Counted from the first letter of the stretch, positions 21,628 through 33,064 are shown. The stretch is DNA of 64,000 nucleotides from Petaurus breviceps papuanus (GCA_028583685.1 JAMXIF010001194.1:5994049-6058048), one strand, 5' to 3'. The notes: generated by a model from the sequence alone, not told the origin. Made by a program: numbers and translations.

Positions 21628-22877
21628 TGTGATAGTAATGGCATTTAAAGATTCCCCTGTATTGGCTTAGTTTTTCAAATTGATTGTATTAAAACCCAGA
21701 GCTTTTTAATCCCACCTGTGGGATGGACTTGTTGATGCGAAAAGAAAGTCCTGAACTGGGAGGAGCTGGTGACATAGATTTGGAGAGACAAGTGAGAGGC
21801 AGAAGAAACTTTTTTTTTGGAAGCAGCACCTCGTGGAGAGAGAGAGGCTAAGAGAATTGCTGGTGGCCGCTTTGAATTGCCCTGGACTTTTGAGACCTGC
21901 CCCCTGAGCTGCCAAGGACTGAGGAGACATGGTTGTTTTGCTGGTACTTTGTCTGTCTGTTTTGATGTTGTTTTGCCAGATTTGTCCACTGGTGAAAGAC
22001 AGTCCTGTTGTTGAAGAAGTCCTGGAACCTGGCTTTTGGTTGAGAAGCCCTGAGGCTGTCCTGCAGACAGAGAGTGAATACTGTCCACTGGTGAAGGACA
22101 GTGCTGTTGTTGCAGGGGTCTGGAGACTGTCCTGCAGACAGAGTGAATACTGTCCACTGGTGAAGGGCAGTGCTGTTGTTGCAGGGGTCTGGAGACTGTC
22201 CTGCAGACAGAGTGAATACTGTCTACTGGTGAAGGACAGTGCTGTTGTTGCAGGGATCTGGGAACCTTTCTGTTGGTTCAGAAGCCCTGAAGAAGGATTT
22301 TCTTGTTGTATGTTTACAGAAATCCTGGGAGAGGGCTTTGCTAATGTGTTCAGGGGTTCTAGGACTGTTCTACAGACAGAGGATGAATTCATGAAGGGAC
22401 TGGCAATGTATCTTATGGCCTTGCTAAGCCTTGTCTCCCCAGGAACTAAGATTGCTGAGAACTTGCCTCGTGTCAAGATGAAGAAAAGACCTCCATTTGG
22501 CTATTAAGTGCTGTGTTTAAACTTGATGTAACTCTGGGGTAGATTCAATTGTGATCCAGGGGTGGGGAACTTTTGACCTTATGTTTGGAAATTCATCTCC
22601 ATTTGAGAAGAGGGACTTTGTGGTGGATTAAATTAAGGTATAGCCTAGGGGTGGAGAAGTATTTAGAACAGAGACTTTGTAATTGATTGAATGATTGGAA
22701 GGTCCTGGGGTGGGGTAGTACTTGGAGATTATTTAATCACGGTTAGTAAATGCTGTATTTGGAATGATGTCATGTTTTGATCTTCTCTGTTCTTGGTTTG
22801 TCACTGAATAAAATGGAGAGCACCTATGCTGGTATTCTGAACCTTGGGAAGTTGCCTTTCCTTGGCATTACGGTACA
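21628..22877 (+). mobile_element. Putative solo LTR of an endogenous retrovirus (fossil)
   Basis: About 1250 bases start TGTGATAG and end GGTACA, flanked on both sides by GGGGG (21623-21627 and 22878-22882), a possible 5-bp target-site duplication that is weak because it is a G-run. An AATAAA at about 22808 lies 65 bases before the end, as in an R/U5 boundary. The 5' two-thirds holds a tandem array, as U3 regions often do. No internal retroviral region adjoins it, so it would be a solo LTR. The family is not assigned. A non-autonomous DNA element is the alternative. Confidence 0.5.
21980..22300. repeat. 69-bp tandem repeat array inside the putative LTR
   Basis: The motif agtgaatactgtc starts at 22073, 22142 and 22211, a 69-base period, with a diverged copy before (about 21980) and a partial one after. 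Each unit holds ctggtgaaggacagtgctg and ggagactgtcctgcagac. Because 69 is a multiple of three, long open frames appear on both strands here; they are by-products. Confidence 0.9.
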
Positions 22878-22882
22878 GGGGG

Positions 22883-25060
22883 TAGCGGGTATTCTCCATT
22901 CTTGAATTGCTCAGCAAAAGAAAAAAGAACTTCTTAATGAAATTAAAATTAAATGCATACAAACATGTGTATATGGTGTGTGGGTGTATATTCTTTCAGC
23001 TGAGAGATATCATTAGCCCCTATCTTTTAATGTTTAACTTAGAAAAGAGAAGACCTTGAGAATTATTCCCTCAGCTGACTATCTTAGAAAGCAGAAAGAC
23101 TATTATCAGTCACCCCTTTAAGGCAATTATCTTAAATATTTGAAAATTTAACATGGAAAAGAAAAAGTCAGGGCTGGTGGATCTGGAATGTAAAAGGAAG
23201 GAGGGAGTTGTTCCGAGAACAGATTGGACAGCCTTTGAATGCAAATGCCTACATCTCTCTAGAGTTGATCATTTATAGCCATTGGAACAAATCACACAAA
23301 GCTTATTTTAATGTTTTATATATTGGGGTTCTCTATATCTTTGAGACAGATAATTGGAAAAGTTTTTTGGAGTTAAGAAAAAGCCAAATGAATACACATG
23401 GACAAGAGTCACAAAAGTATGGATGGTTTGAGGGTCTACACTGTTGCCAGGAGTACCAACATCTATGAAATCACAGTTCCACTCAAGTATCAAAGTAAAT
23501 TATTAAGCCAAATAAAAAATAAAGAGACTTATGACAACATAAATACATCTCCATCACAGAAAATACATGTAGTAAAGAGAATTCTTGGAAGAAGATGTTA
23601 TAACCAAGCCAAGTTTTTCATTACTTTCTTTTTTTCTGGAGAATTATTTTATTTTTCAGAGTATTCAAGGCTAAATAACAGAACAAAATCCAAACTATTG
23701 ATATAAAGTTAATAGTAATATTTTACTCTACATTTAAAAAGAAAGAAACTAGCATTTTTTGTTGTCAAAAATATTTGGACAAGATACGAAAATAAACAAA
23801 GCAAAATATTACTTATAACATGATTTCAACATTAAAATTCAAAGACACTGATATTGGAAACATCACAAACTCACATCCCATTTGATTTGGAGGAAATGGA
23901 ATAAGCCAATATTTGGAGATACATATATACCAATAGTATCTTCAACAAAAGAATTTTAACCAACAAAAAAAAAGGGACAAAAAGTTTTGTTCTCTTTTTT
24001 TTTCTTTTAGGAAGAACTTTTAAAGAACATCTCATTCGAAATAAGACAAGAAATAAACTACTTTTATGCCCTTAAGAGCATACCGGTTCACGCAAGTAGT
24101 CATAACTTCTGTCAGCCAAAGGAATTGCATCAAGTTATATGAAATATGTAATAATTAATGCATTAGCTTCTTGAGTACGGTGGCCATTTTTGCTTTTTGT
24201 CTTTGTATCCTTGGTGTTTAAAATAGTGCCTAGAATATAGAAGATGCTTAAAAAAATGTTTGTAGATGGACCGTTTGACTATTTAGATAAGTCATTGAAA
24301 TAAAAAAGGTCAGACAGGCTGGGAAAAATAACACCTAGGGAATTAGCAAAATATTCAACTGTTTGCAGTGTAGAAAATACATGTTTAATCTCAGTTCTCT
24401 GGAACAAGTCAAGGCTGTGGGGAAATCCCAGAATTACATATTGAAAGATGTATAGGAGCAATCATCTCTAGATGTCACATAAAGAGACAGGAATCTCTAA
24501 TAGTAATGCTGTATAACAAACCTAATATTCAGCTAAAGAGCCAGGCCAGGGTAGGCAGAAGTACATGTAAAATGAAGTATAAAATTTCTGGATATCTCCT
24601 GTGGGGCCAAGATAATGGTCTTTAAATTTTAAATAGCTCCACACTAAAACTAGGGAGCAATTTAGTCCCAAAGTGAGAAAATAAGGGAACAGGAAATAAC
24701 ACAAACTGATCTTGGTTTCAGGTTGACAAGATATGAATCTAATCAAATGATGCTAAAAAAAAAACTTATTTCTTTCCATGCTTATGTATACTAAGATTTA
24801 TAGGTAAAATGTTATTTTTCTTTAAATGGGAAATAGGCTATAATCTTTTTTACAAAGGAAGAAGGCATTGCTTGCCCAAACAGGGATGGGGATATGAACT
24901 AAACTGTACCTGTGATTTCCCTGGTACAAAGAATGCTGTATTAAGGAAACCCTTTCTACCAATGGGACGTTAGCATTTTCTATGCAACTCAAGTGTTTAA
25001 GGAGTTGCCTAGACTACTGAGAAGTTGGGCAATTTGAATGGGGCCCATTATTCATCAGGG
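22883..25060. other. Intron stretch, mostly unassigned
   Basis: Apart from the L2 end at 24160 nothing is named. The part near 23390-23480 (ggtttgagggtctacactgt, gagtaccaacatctatgaaa) looks repeat-like but is not identified. Confidence 0.5.
24160..24270 (+). mobile_element. L2 LINE 3' end fragment
   Basis: cttgagtacggtggccattt, aatagtgcctagaatataga and gatgcttaaaaaaatgtttg. Confidence 0.65.
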
Positions 25061-25064
25061 ATAG

Positions 25065-25140
25065 GAACTGAACCCTGATCTTCCTGGATTCAAGGCCATT
25101 TCTCTAGCCAGTGTGATATACTGTCTCTCTTAACTTAATA
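25065..25140 (-). mobile_element. SINE head fragment
   Basis: gaaccctgatcttcctggat and agccagtgtgatatactgtc. Confidence 0.4.
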
Positions 25141-25184
25141 AAATAAATCTTCACTAAAAGTGACCCTTTACATTATAATGTATA

Positions 25185-26940
25185 TTTTTTTTTCTTCCAA
25201 ATAGGCATCCTACATTTTGTTGTCCCTTCAAAAATATTTCAATTTTTTATTAAGACACATGGTAAAGGCTTTTCTTTTTATGATATCTTTGGTTTTTGCT
25301 GCTGTTTTTTTTTTAATGCACAAGTATCTATTAAAGACTTTTGCTGGCATCTGTTTGGTGTGTTCTTTGAAGACTGGCATCAAGTTAAGATTTTTATAAC
25401 ACTGGGGAACACCCTGCTGGGCATTATTTTACTAAAAAAATGTTAATATCTGCATATCCAAATAGTAATAATACTTCTGCTTTTCACTAATACTGTGAAA
25501 TAATCTGCATGGAGATTTGCCTGTAACCCTGGAATATACTATATACTAGCATATTCTATTAAATAGTATATGTTATTTACGAAGTTAACTCATCGAACAC
25601 AGGGATGGCATCATGTTTCTATTGCATGGTATTTCATTCTTTAAAGCAACAACAACAAAAAAAACATATACTCTTAAAAGAAAGTATAAACAATCTTGAA
25701 ATGTGCAACTGTCAACACAGCTTTCCAGGACTCTTCATTATTAAACAATTTTTCTTTTGTTGGCTTGAAATTTCCTTTAATTGGAGCATTAATTCACAGT
25801 GACATCACTCTTTCTGTGCTTGGTTCTTTGATTATTCTTGTATACTCCATTGTGATCTTCTGATTTTAGTTATTCAGCTTGTTCAAAATCTTTTCCACTT
25901 TCTGAGGATATCTGTCTCCTTTTGGAGTATAGCTCATAGAGAAAAATACCAATTACTAAAATAACAACTTCAGCAGTTACAGGAAGAAATGGTTTCAGTG
26001 GCACCAGGTAGCTTAGCACTTTGAGGCTCTGCTTTCCTTCACTCTCCCCTAGGAGGAATATTGCATGGCACAAGTATAGTCCACTCTCTTTTGATTGAAG
26101 GTGTTTTATCTTAAGTTTTGTTTCTATGTTTGGATGGTAGAATTTCATACTTGTTTTTCATTGTAAGATCAATGGGAACTTTTTGACTTCCATTACTAGT
26201 ATACCACATCCACTCCAAAGGGACATAGTTTTTATTGTTACAATTCAAGACAGCAGAATCCCATTCATAATTCACCATTGGTTTTTCTTTTGTATAAATT
26301 TCAGGAACTTTAAAGTGAAATGTGCCCCTTTGTTCATTTATCCCTTCAAAAACATGTCCATATGCATTTTATTAGTGACCATCAACCTGATATGAGCTTG
26401 CATGATATTTTCAAATACTCTTATACCACCTGTCGTATTGATCTGATAATCACCTTTTTCCCAATATGCATAAAACACAAATTGTGGATGCCTGGTGGTA
26501 CTGAAGTTACATTTTAGTTCTATGCTAGCAGGGTTTCCTATTGTCACACTTTTTCCCACGACAGCATCAGATAGAAACAGATGTTTCTACCACTACCACT
26601 AACTAACTATGGAGGGTTGCCTCCATAGGAATTAAGTCTGGGTATGATGAACTTGTCACATTTTCCTTGCCCATTTCTACAGTTCCTTCACTGACAACTT
26701 GAGTTGTAAAATCTGCATCTGTGATAGTGCCTTTCGAAAAGCACAGGGAAATCACGAAAAGGAAGATACTGAGGGACAGAGACCCCAGCGAGGAGCTCAT
26801 GGTGCAGGTTAAGGCAGGGCAGCGTACATTTAGTGAGACCTGGGAGGTGGGCAAGGCTGCGCTCCCCACTTCTGTGGGTCCGACTGAACTGGAGAGAGTG
26901 ACTCTCTAGGGCTCCCCCACCCCCGCACTCATGGAACAAA
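25185..26940 (-). pseudogene. EMB (embigin) processed pseudogene
   Basis: Embigin is a type-I membrane glycoprotein with two Ig domains that helps monocarboxylate transporters reach the cell surface. An intronless, nearly full-length relic can be read from a likely start at 26800 (CACCATGAG context, signal peptide MSSSLGSLSLSIFLFVISLC) to a stop at 25789, about 337 codons against 327 in human. Matching parts in order are KSVTIGNPASIELKCNF (Ig1), GTFHFKVPEIYTKEK (inter-domain), ETKLKIKHLQSKESGLYLCH (Ig2), VLSYLVPLKPFLPV plus the membrane helix, and a tail SGKDFEQAE then LKSEDHNGV. The frame changes at least three times (near 26600, 26340 and 26150), and a stop falls after DFEQAE. The copy is therefore non-coding. 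A T9 run at 25185-25193, 53 bases past an AATAAA at 25246-25251, may be the poly(A) tail; no target-site duplication was found. It lies in the sense direction of ATP9A. Confidence 0.9.
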
Positions 26941-28034
26941 CTGGTCAGCAGTTTGTCGGGCAAGGAAGTGTAAGTGTCTTTATTATTTTCTTCAAAAAAC
27001 AGTACACATGCCTCCATCAACTATTAAAAAACATTTACACAAAATACTTTTAAAATATCAAAAAACTAAAACTCATCAAAAGAGATAATGAACAAACAAA
27101 AGATAGGCTCTATATAAATATAAAGATTATAGAATAATACTTCCAAAGCAAAAAAATACTAGAAAAATACCAAAATAGAAATAATGTAAGAAATCTTAAG
27201 GTCAAGTAGGTAACAAATGGAAGATAAGCTCTGGTGTAGTTTAAAAGATTATAAAATTAAAAGCAGAAAAAGTAAAAGGTACTTTAATATATATACAGAA
27301 ATAGAAACAACATAAGAAATCCCAAGTGAAGATGGATAATTGACATTTTCAAAAAATTTAAGGAAGAATTTAAAATGGTTTTTAAAAAAGTGATGAGAGA
27401 ACTGAAAAGGCAACTTAGTTCGACAAAAATAAAATGCCAGAAGGAAATTAGGTTCTTTTTTATACATTCCCTTGCTTGCTTATAGTAAGGACACTGGTGG
27501 GGAACTGGAAGGAGGGAGGAGAGAATTAAACATGTAAACCATACCTTTTCTAAAACTCTTAAGTAGAGAGAATATATACAGTTTGAAAGTGGCATGGGTC
27601 TAAGAGAAGCATGCAATCACATTATAGATAATCCATTATGCATGACCTATTTGTTTTTATTGATTATATAAAACAAAAAAAAAAAAAGGAAAACACTGCA
27701 TATAATATCCAAGTATGTTGGTCTGTTCCCATGGGAAGCTGGCGTCTTTACATCACTTATATGGATAGAGCTCAATGAAATATAACAGATTCAGGAAAGA
27801 ACACATTACTATCCAGTAGGGGCTCAGAGGTATTTAAATTAAAAGTAACTCTCTGAACACTACGTAGAACTTGACAGTTCCTTAGTCCTTCCCCTAAAAG
27901 TGGTGGAATGTAGGGCTGCCAAGGTGAGAGTTTTTCCCAAGGCATGGCACATTTTGTTGAAGATCAGGTTCATGACCAGCAATGCCATTTGTGGTCCAAA
28001 ATGAAATACTGTTGAGCCATAAAGACCAACATGA
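26941..28034. other. Intron stretch, A-rich
   Basis: Contains the degenerate 120-bp duplication and otherwise A-rich text; no genes. Confidence 0.6.
27091..27330. repeat. Degenerate tandem duplication, about 120-bp unit
   Basis: aacaaacaaaagataggctc (27091) and taacaaatggaagataagct (27211) start the two units. aaatagaaataatgtaagaa and gaaatagaaacaacataaga sit near the ends of the units. A/T-rich and non-coding. Confidence 0.65.
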
Positions 28035-28218
28035 CTCCAGGGACCACAGATTTATAGCTGGAAAGATCTTGGAGGTCATCTAGTACAACCCCTTCCTTAG
28101 GTAGATAAGGAAACTGAAACACAGAGAAGTTGAGCTACTTGCCCCAGGTCCCACAGGTAGTAAATCCTAGAAGCAAGATTTGATTACACATCCTCAGATA
28201 CTAAATCTAGTAAACTTT
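28035..28218 (-). mobile_element. CORE-type SINE relic
   Basis: gaccacagatttatagctgg, ggtcatctagtacaacccct and gaagttgagctacttgcccc. Confidence 0.75.
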
Positions 28219-29225
28219 TCATGGTGTTCATTTTGACCTAATTCATTTTCTTTGAAGGCTCACTGCGGAAGGGATAATTACTGTCACTGAATAGCAAACA
28301 ACATCCAGAGAGGGAAGAAAAAAAGGCAGGAAAGGAAGGAATGAGAAGACAAAGTGCCCATATTGAGTCAATAATGTCATCTATAATATTCACAGCATTG
28401 ATGAAGAAGCAGACATAAACTGAAAAAAGTACAGAGGCTAAGGAACGAAAAGGCTGGAAATCTAATTCTAACAGCAGCATCTACAGGACACTGCACTCTT
28501 TGACCTTGGCCAAGCCATTACCTTCCTGTGTCAGACCATATAAAGCTGAATTAGCCAAGGAGCTTATGCAAACATGTTTAACTCCTACCTATTGGTGTAT
28601 ACTGTGATTCCCTCATACTTTAGTAGTTTTTGGACTTTGTTGGTTGGCTGACCTGATAGTGCGGAAGTCCCATGGTCACAAAGACACAATCTTCAGAAAA
28701 TTTGATGGTTGCCAGTAGTGAATCCTTGGCAACCTTCTGTTTGGGGATGCCTGGGGCACATTTCATTATAAGCACTCAAAGTCAAATAGCTTTAATTTGA
28801 CTCTCACCTCCATAGATAAACACCACCATTCAAACTGAACCATAACGTGCTTCCATATTGACTGGCTCCCTTCTTAAGTGCTGCATTGCTTTGCTGTCTC
28901 TCACACAAGCTTCCATCACGACATTCAATCTGACACAATTTCTGTTACAGATTAGGATGTCAATCGAGAAGGAGCAATTAAGGCCTATTCTCTGAGTGGA
29001 TGATCCAGAAGGGCCCACAGGCCATTGGAATTCCCATTCCTACACTTTTATAAACGTCTGAGAGGCAATTAGATGTCAGCCCAACTCCCCTGAGGTACTA
29101 GGACAAGTGAAAAACTTCATTCTAGTACTAATTTCCCCAACTGACAGAGGATGATTACTCTAATTATGAAATGATTTTTTTCTTTTTAAAATTGCTAACA
29201 TATTTCTCAGGAATCACATACTTAC
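28219..29225. other. Intron stretch downstream of the exon at 29226
   Basis: Nothing recognised except a faint MIR core near 28500 (ctctttgaccttggccaagc). No coding signature. Confidence 0.5.
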
Positions 29226-29301
29226 CTGATGCTATGACTGTGCCAGCCCAGAGTGTATTCTCTATACTTAAGCTCTCATTGATGGGAGGGTCACTGTCTT
29301 C
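29226..29301 (-). CDS. ATP9A: ATP9A coding exon (probably exon 9), end of the actuator domain
   Basis: Twenty-five codons plus one base: [20 protein letters not shown] then TVIAS and the first base of Gly267. [13 protein letters not shown] is the class-2 form of the P4 motif that precedes the return to the membrane. The acceptor is TCTTTATCAG and the donor GTAAGT. The next intron is the 18.2 kb one that holds the HAL1, L1, LTR and EMB insertions. Confidence 0.96.
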
Positions 29302-29467
29302 CTGATAAAGATCAAGATGGGAGATACATTTATTTGTCAAGCTCACAGAATTCCTACATTCCCCTCCCATACTATATCTAGAGCTATGAAAGAAGATATA
29401 TTGGAATCATGGGAGAGGACTTTAAACTGGTTGTTATTCTTCTCTATTCTTTGGGGGTGTCACAAAA

Positions 29468-29535
29468 TTAAATTCAGCTAGCGTTTATTTAAGCACTTTC
29501 TGGATAGGGGGCGGTGCTAAACTAGGACACAGGTA
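29468..29535 (-). mobile_element. L2/MIR end fragment
   Basis: agctagcgtttatttaagca and ggcggtgctaaactaggaca. Confidence 0.45.
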
Positions 29536-29574
29536 AGAAAATATAGGTAATTTGAGGAGGGAAGGAAAAGGGCT

Positions 29575-31010
29575 TACAACTGGGAAAACAGTTTTGTTTA
29601 GGAGTTGGCCCTTGAGGAGATCTGTAGGATATTGCCTTGAAGAAAGCTAGAGATTCTAAAAGAGAGAGAGAAGTACTTCCATTCCAAGTATGTGATACAG
29701 CTTTAGCTTTGAGACGAGAGATACAATATAGAGTTTTTGGAACAACTAGTAAATTCGTGTGGCTAGAATGTGAAGTACAAGAAATACAAAATAAATCTGG
29801 AAAAATAGCTTGCAGCCATATTGTAAAGAGCTTCATATGTTGGTGTGAGGCATTTGTATTTATCCTGAAAGCAACAAAGAATCACTGAAGATTTTTGAGC
29901 AGGGGAGTGATATGGGCTGACCTGTGTTTCATGAAAATCATTTTAGCAACTACATGGAAGATGAAATACAGAGGGAAGAGACTAGAGACAGGAAATCCAA
30001 TTAGAAAGCTACTGCAATAGAATGTGTGAGTTTAGAGAAGGTGATGGATGAAAGCGATATTGCAGAGAGATAATCAACAAGACTTGTCAATTGATTAGGG
30101 CTAGGGAGTTAAGGATGACTTGCAGGGTAGCCACCTTCATAAGAACAATAACTTAATCCATGGGAGCAAATGAGACAACCAAACAACCAAAACTTTTTGG
30201 AAAAAGCCTTGAGGTACATTCATGCAGCAAGAAGAAGGTGGTGATTCAACAAAAGGGAATTCAGACAGGAATAAGGAAAACTCGGAGAGAGCAGTGCCCT
30301 AAGAAACTAGAGGAGGAGTGTAGGGAGAGGGGATGGGTGATAATATCCAAAGCAGCAGAGACATCCAGAAGACTGATGGCTGAGCAGGGCACCTAATATA
30401 GCAGTTAAGAATCATCATCATCATCATTGCTAGAATTTATATAACACTTTAAGGTTTGCAAAGTGCTCTACAAATATTCTATTCTCCCAACAACCATAGA
30501 AAGTAGGTGGCATTATTATCCCAAGTTTGCAGGGAACTGAGGAAACTGAGGAAAATAGCAATTAAGTAACTTGCCCAGCAAAAATCCACATTTGAACTCA
30601 GGTCTTCCTGACTCCAGGTTCAATGCTCTGTTCATTGTGTCACCTAGCTGGGAATCTTCAAGAAAGCAGTTTCTGGTTGGGGAGGGTGGGGTGAAAGTCA
30701 GTTTACAAAGGGATAGAAATGAGTGGGAGTTGAGGAAGTGAAGGTAACAAGTGTAGCTGATTTCTTCCTAGGAATCTGACTGTGACAAGGAGAAAAGATA
30801 CAAGATGATTGCTGGAAGATAGGATGGCAGAATCAAATAAACATTTTTTTAAGAACGGGGGAGAACTGGGCATGTTTGTAGGCACAGAAGCTGATAGATA
30901 AAAAGAGAATGAAAGACACAATCATTGAAAAGGCAGGTTCCCCGATGTGGTAGGAGAGGGAAAGGGACTAGTAAATAGGCTAGCCTTGGCAATGAGAAAG
31001 CCATCTCCTT
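29575..31010 (+). repeat. Unassigned ancient interspersed repeat, with nested MIR
   Basis: Left part 29575-30400 (aaagagcttcatatgttggt, gatttttgagcaggggagtg, attgattagggctagggagt, agagacatccagaagactga). Right part 30655-31010 (gtgggagttgaggaagtgaa, ggcatgtttgtaggcacaga). The second copy at 230-715 shares the taagtcttggcaactgac/acaagacttgtcaattgat stretch. I recognise it as a widespread old mammalian repeat but cannot name the family. Confidence 0.55.
30405..30652 (-). mobile_element. MIR-type SINE, full length, with an ATC run
   Basis: catcatcatcatcattgcta, actttaaggtttgcaaagtg, actgaggaaactgaggaaaa and tgtgtcacctagctgggaat. It splits an older repeat (29575-31010). Confidence 0.85.
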
Positions 31011-31714
31011 ACTCTGAAACCATCTGCTGTTAACTTCTCCATCTCCCCTATACCATAAAGCTCCCACTATCATCTCCTCTCCTCTCCTCCTTTGATCCAG
31101 TCTTTCTTTTCTTGCTTATGTAGGAGGCAAGATTCTCAGCTGAGAAGGGTTTAGGGGGTGGAGGAAAGTACAGTACTGAGGGCTTGAGAGGAGAGAAGGA
31201 AGTTTACATTAACAGAAACACAAGGTATCTAGGAAAAAGGGGAATGAGTTATAAAGCAATGCCTGCCACTAACAGCAGAGGAAAAAAAATAAATAAACTA
31301 TGATCACAAGGTACTGAGAGCTTTCAAGGCTGGTCTAACACACAAGATGATACTCCAGTGACCTATCCAAATCCAGTGCTGTCTCCCACTGTACCACCAA
31401 AAATTATGAAAACCAGTTGTAATTTAAAAGGTATATCCCATCTACTTCAGAAGAAGCCCAAGTAAAGCATAGTGACAGAAAACATTTAAGGATAAAAGAG
31501 ATCAAATAAGAACAGCAAAAGAGGTGGATGACCCCAGACCCCTGAGACAAGAAGATCACAACACTTCAGTAATGAATATGCTTTTAAGTTTCCTGGCAGA
31601 TAAGCTGAAAAGGGAAGCACAGATTACATAGGTTTCATTTTGACAACAGAAAGAAAATTCATTGGTAGACACAAAATTTATCCTGGAACAAGAAATCAAG
31701 AAGGAATTTATTGG
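31011..31714. other. Intron stretch without recognised features
   Basis: Unassigned sequence after the ancient repeat; no exon or RNA signature. Confidence 0.55.
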
Positions 31715-31880
31715 GTGGATCCTTACATAAAGGATACAAAATGACAGTGATGATGACACTATTATAGGATCATCATTCAAATGAGAAGAAATCAAGGCCA
31801 AGAGAAGTGACTTGCTCATGATATGAGACAAGTAAAGAAAAGAGTCTAGACTTCAACTGAGGTAGTCTGTTTCCAAAAAT
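31715..31880 (-). mobile_element. CORE-type SINE relic
   Basis: taggatcatcattcaaatga and gagaagtgacttgctcatga. Confidence 0.5.
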
Positions 31881-31989
31881 GGGGTTGTTTCCCTATCCCT
31901 CTACTTCAATAACAATTTTATAAAAGGTATAGACTCTCCTATCCACTTTCTATAAAAACATAAGGTATAACATAAACATGACATTTAGT

Positions 31990-32130
31990 GGGGTTCTATC
32001 TCCACCACTAATACATGTATGTATGGTCTTGGACAAGTCATTTCCAACCTTTCTCCTCTGTAGAATAAAGGGGTTGACTTAGATGATCTCTAAATACCCT
32101 TATAATTCTAAAAATTTCTTGTATTCAAAG
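31990..32130 (+). mobile_element. CORE-type SINE relic
   Basis: ggggttctatctccaccact, cttggacaagtcatttccaa and acttagatgatctctaaata. Confidence 0.6.
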
Positions 32131-32274
32131 TGCTAATACAGTATAAACACTTAGTTCTTTGGTCATATAACACCATGAGAATCCTCATAAATAAGTAGCT
32201 AAACAACTATGTAGACTGACTTAGTCAAGTACCATAAATATCCAATGAGTTATGGACAGGTTAACACCAACTTT

Positions 32275-32345
32275 GTCAAATCAAGTCAACAAACATTTAA
32301 GTACTATATGCCAGGCACTATGACCTAGTTAAGCTATCTAAAGCT
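32275..32345 (-). mobile_element. L2 LINE end fragment
   Basis: agtcaacaaacatttaagta and tatgccaggcactatgacct; 220 bases from the exon at 32566. Confidence 0.6.
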
Positions 32346-32565
32346 GTAAATTACAAAAAAAATTGCTGATCTGAAAGGATAAGAGGTCCTATATCAAGGA
32401 AGTTTCCTATATCAACAAAATCAGAGGTTCAGTCTTTATCCCCATCTTTATTCCCACATGCCCCACCCCATTCTCACATGCACTCAAAAACAATACCATT
32501 ATCAATATAAAACTATGTAAGATTTTTGAGGATTTTTTTCACATATATATTTTTTAAAAACTTAC

Positions 32566-32646
32566 CCTTGTAAAAGTTCCCACAAAGTTATGGATGTCAA
32601 TATTTGGTTCTTCTGCATAGACATAGGATCGAATTTGAAGAAGGTC
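32566..32646 (-). CDS. ATP9A: ATP9A coding exon (probably exon 8), actuator domain
   Basis: Twenty-seven codons in phase 0 at both ends: [20 protein letters not shown] then FVGTFTR (about residues 215-241). AEEPN-DI--F-G is the standard P4-ATPase stretch after the DGET loop. The acceptor is CTATTTAAAAG, which lacks a strong pyrimidine tract, and the donor GTAAGT. Its length divides by three, so skipping it would keep the frame. Confidence 0.95.
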
Positions 32647-32758
32647 CTTTTAAATAGAGGGAGAATAAAATCTTAAAAATTACTCTAACAGTAAAAACTC
32701 TATGCTCATTAGCTATTTATTCAAAGAATATTTAATTTTTTTAAGAATTCATTTGCTT

Positions 32759-32810
32759 CCCCAATTGCCCTACCTTCCCCCCCTCTAAAAAAGCAAAAAA
32801 AAAAAAAAAG
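32759..32810 (+). mobile_element. 52-bp SINE stub with 14-bp target-site duplication
   Basis: Only ccccaattgccctaccttcc and the tail remain, between exact copies of GAATTCATTTGCTT (32745-32758, 32811-32824). It lies about 110 bases upstream (in the gene) of the exon at 32566. Confidence 0.9.
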
Positions 32811-33064
32811 GAATTCATTTGCTTTATATCAAGTATTCTTAGCAAAATGTTAGGGAAATCTAAACTGATTAATTTTTTTTAAAGAATCTTGTCACTTACT
32901 TAACAAGCCTGCTTTCTACAAAATTTTAAAAGTGACCCAAAAAAATTTTTATTCTTATGGGATGACATTGGACCTGGATCTATGACTTCACTGGGACAAG
33001 GAACTCCTAATGAGAGCGTTTGTTCCACAAATGCATATTCACACTTACTCTGAAACTTTTCATC

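Noticed and set aside
21675-22507. Open frames of up to 256 residues on both strands
   Set aside because: They arise from a 69-bp tandem repeat, a multiple of three, within the putative LTR; no protein family signature is visible.
25185-26940. A functional embigin gene or nested Ig gene
   Set aside because: No introns, at least three frame changes and an internal stop show a dead retrocopy.
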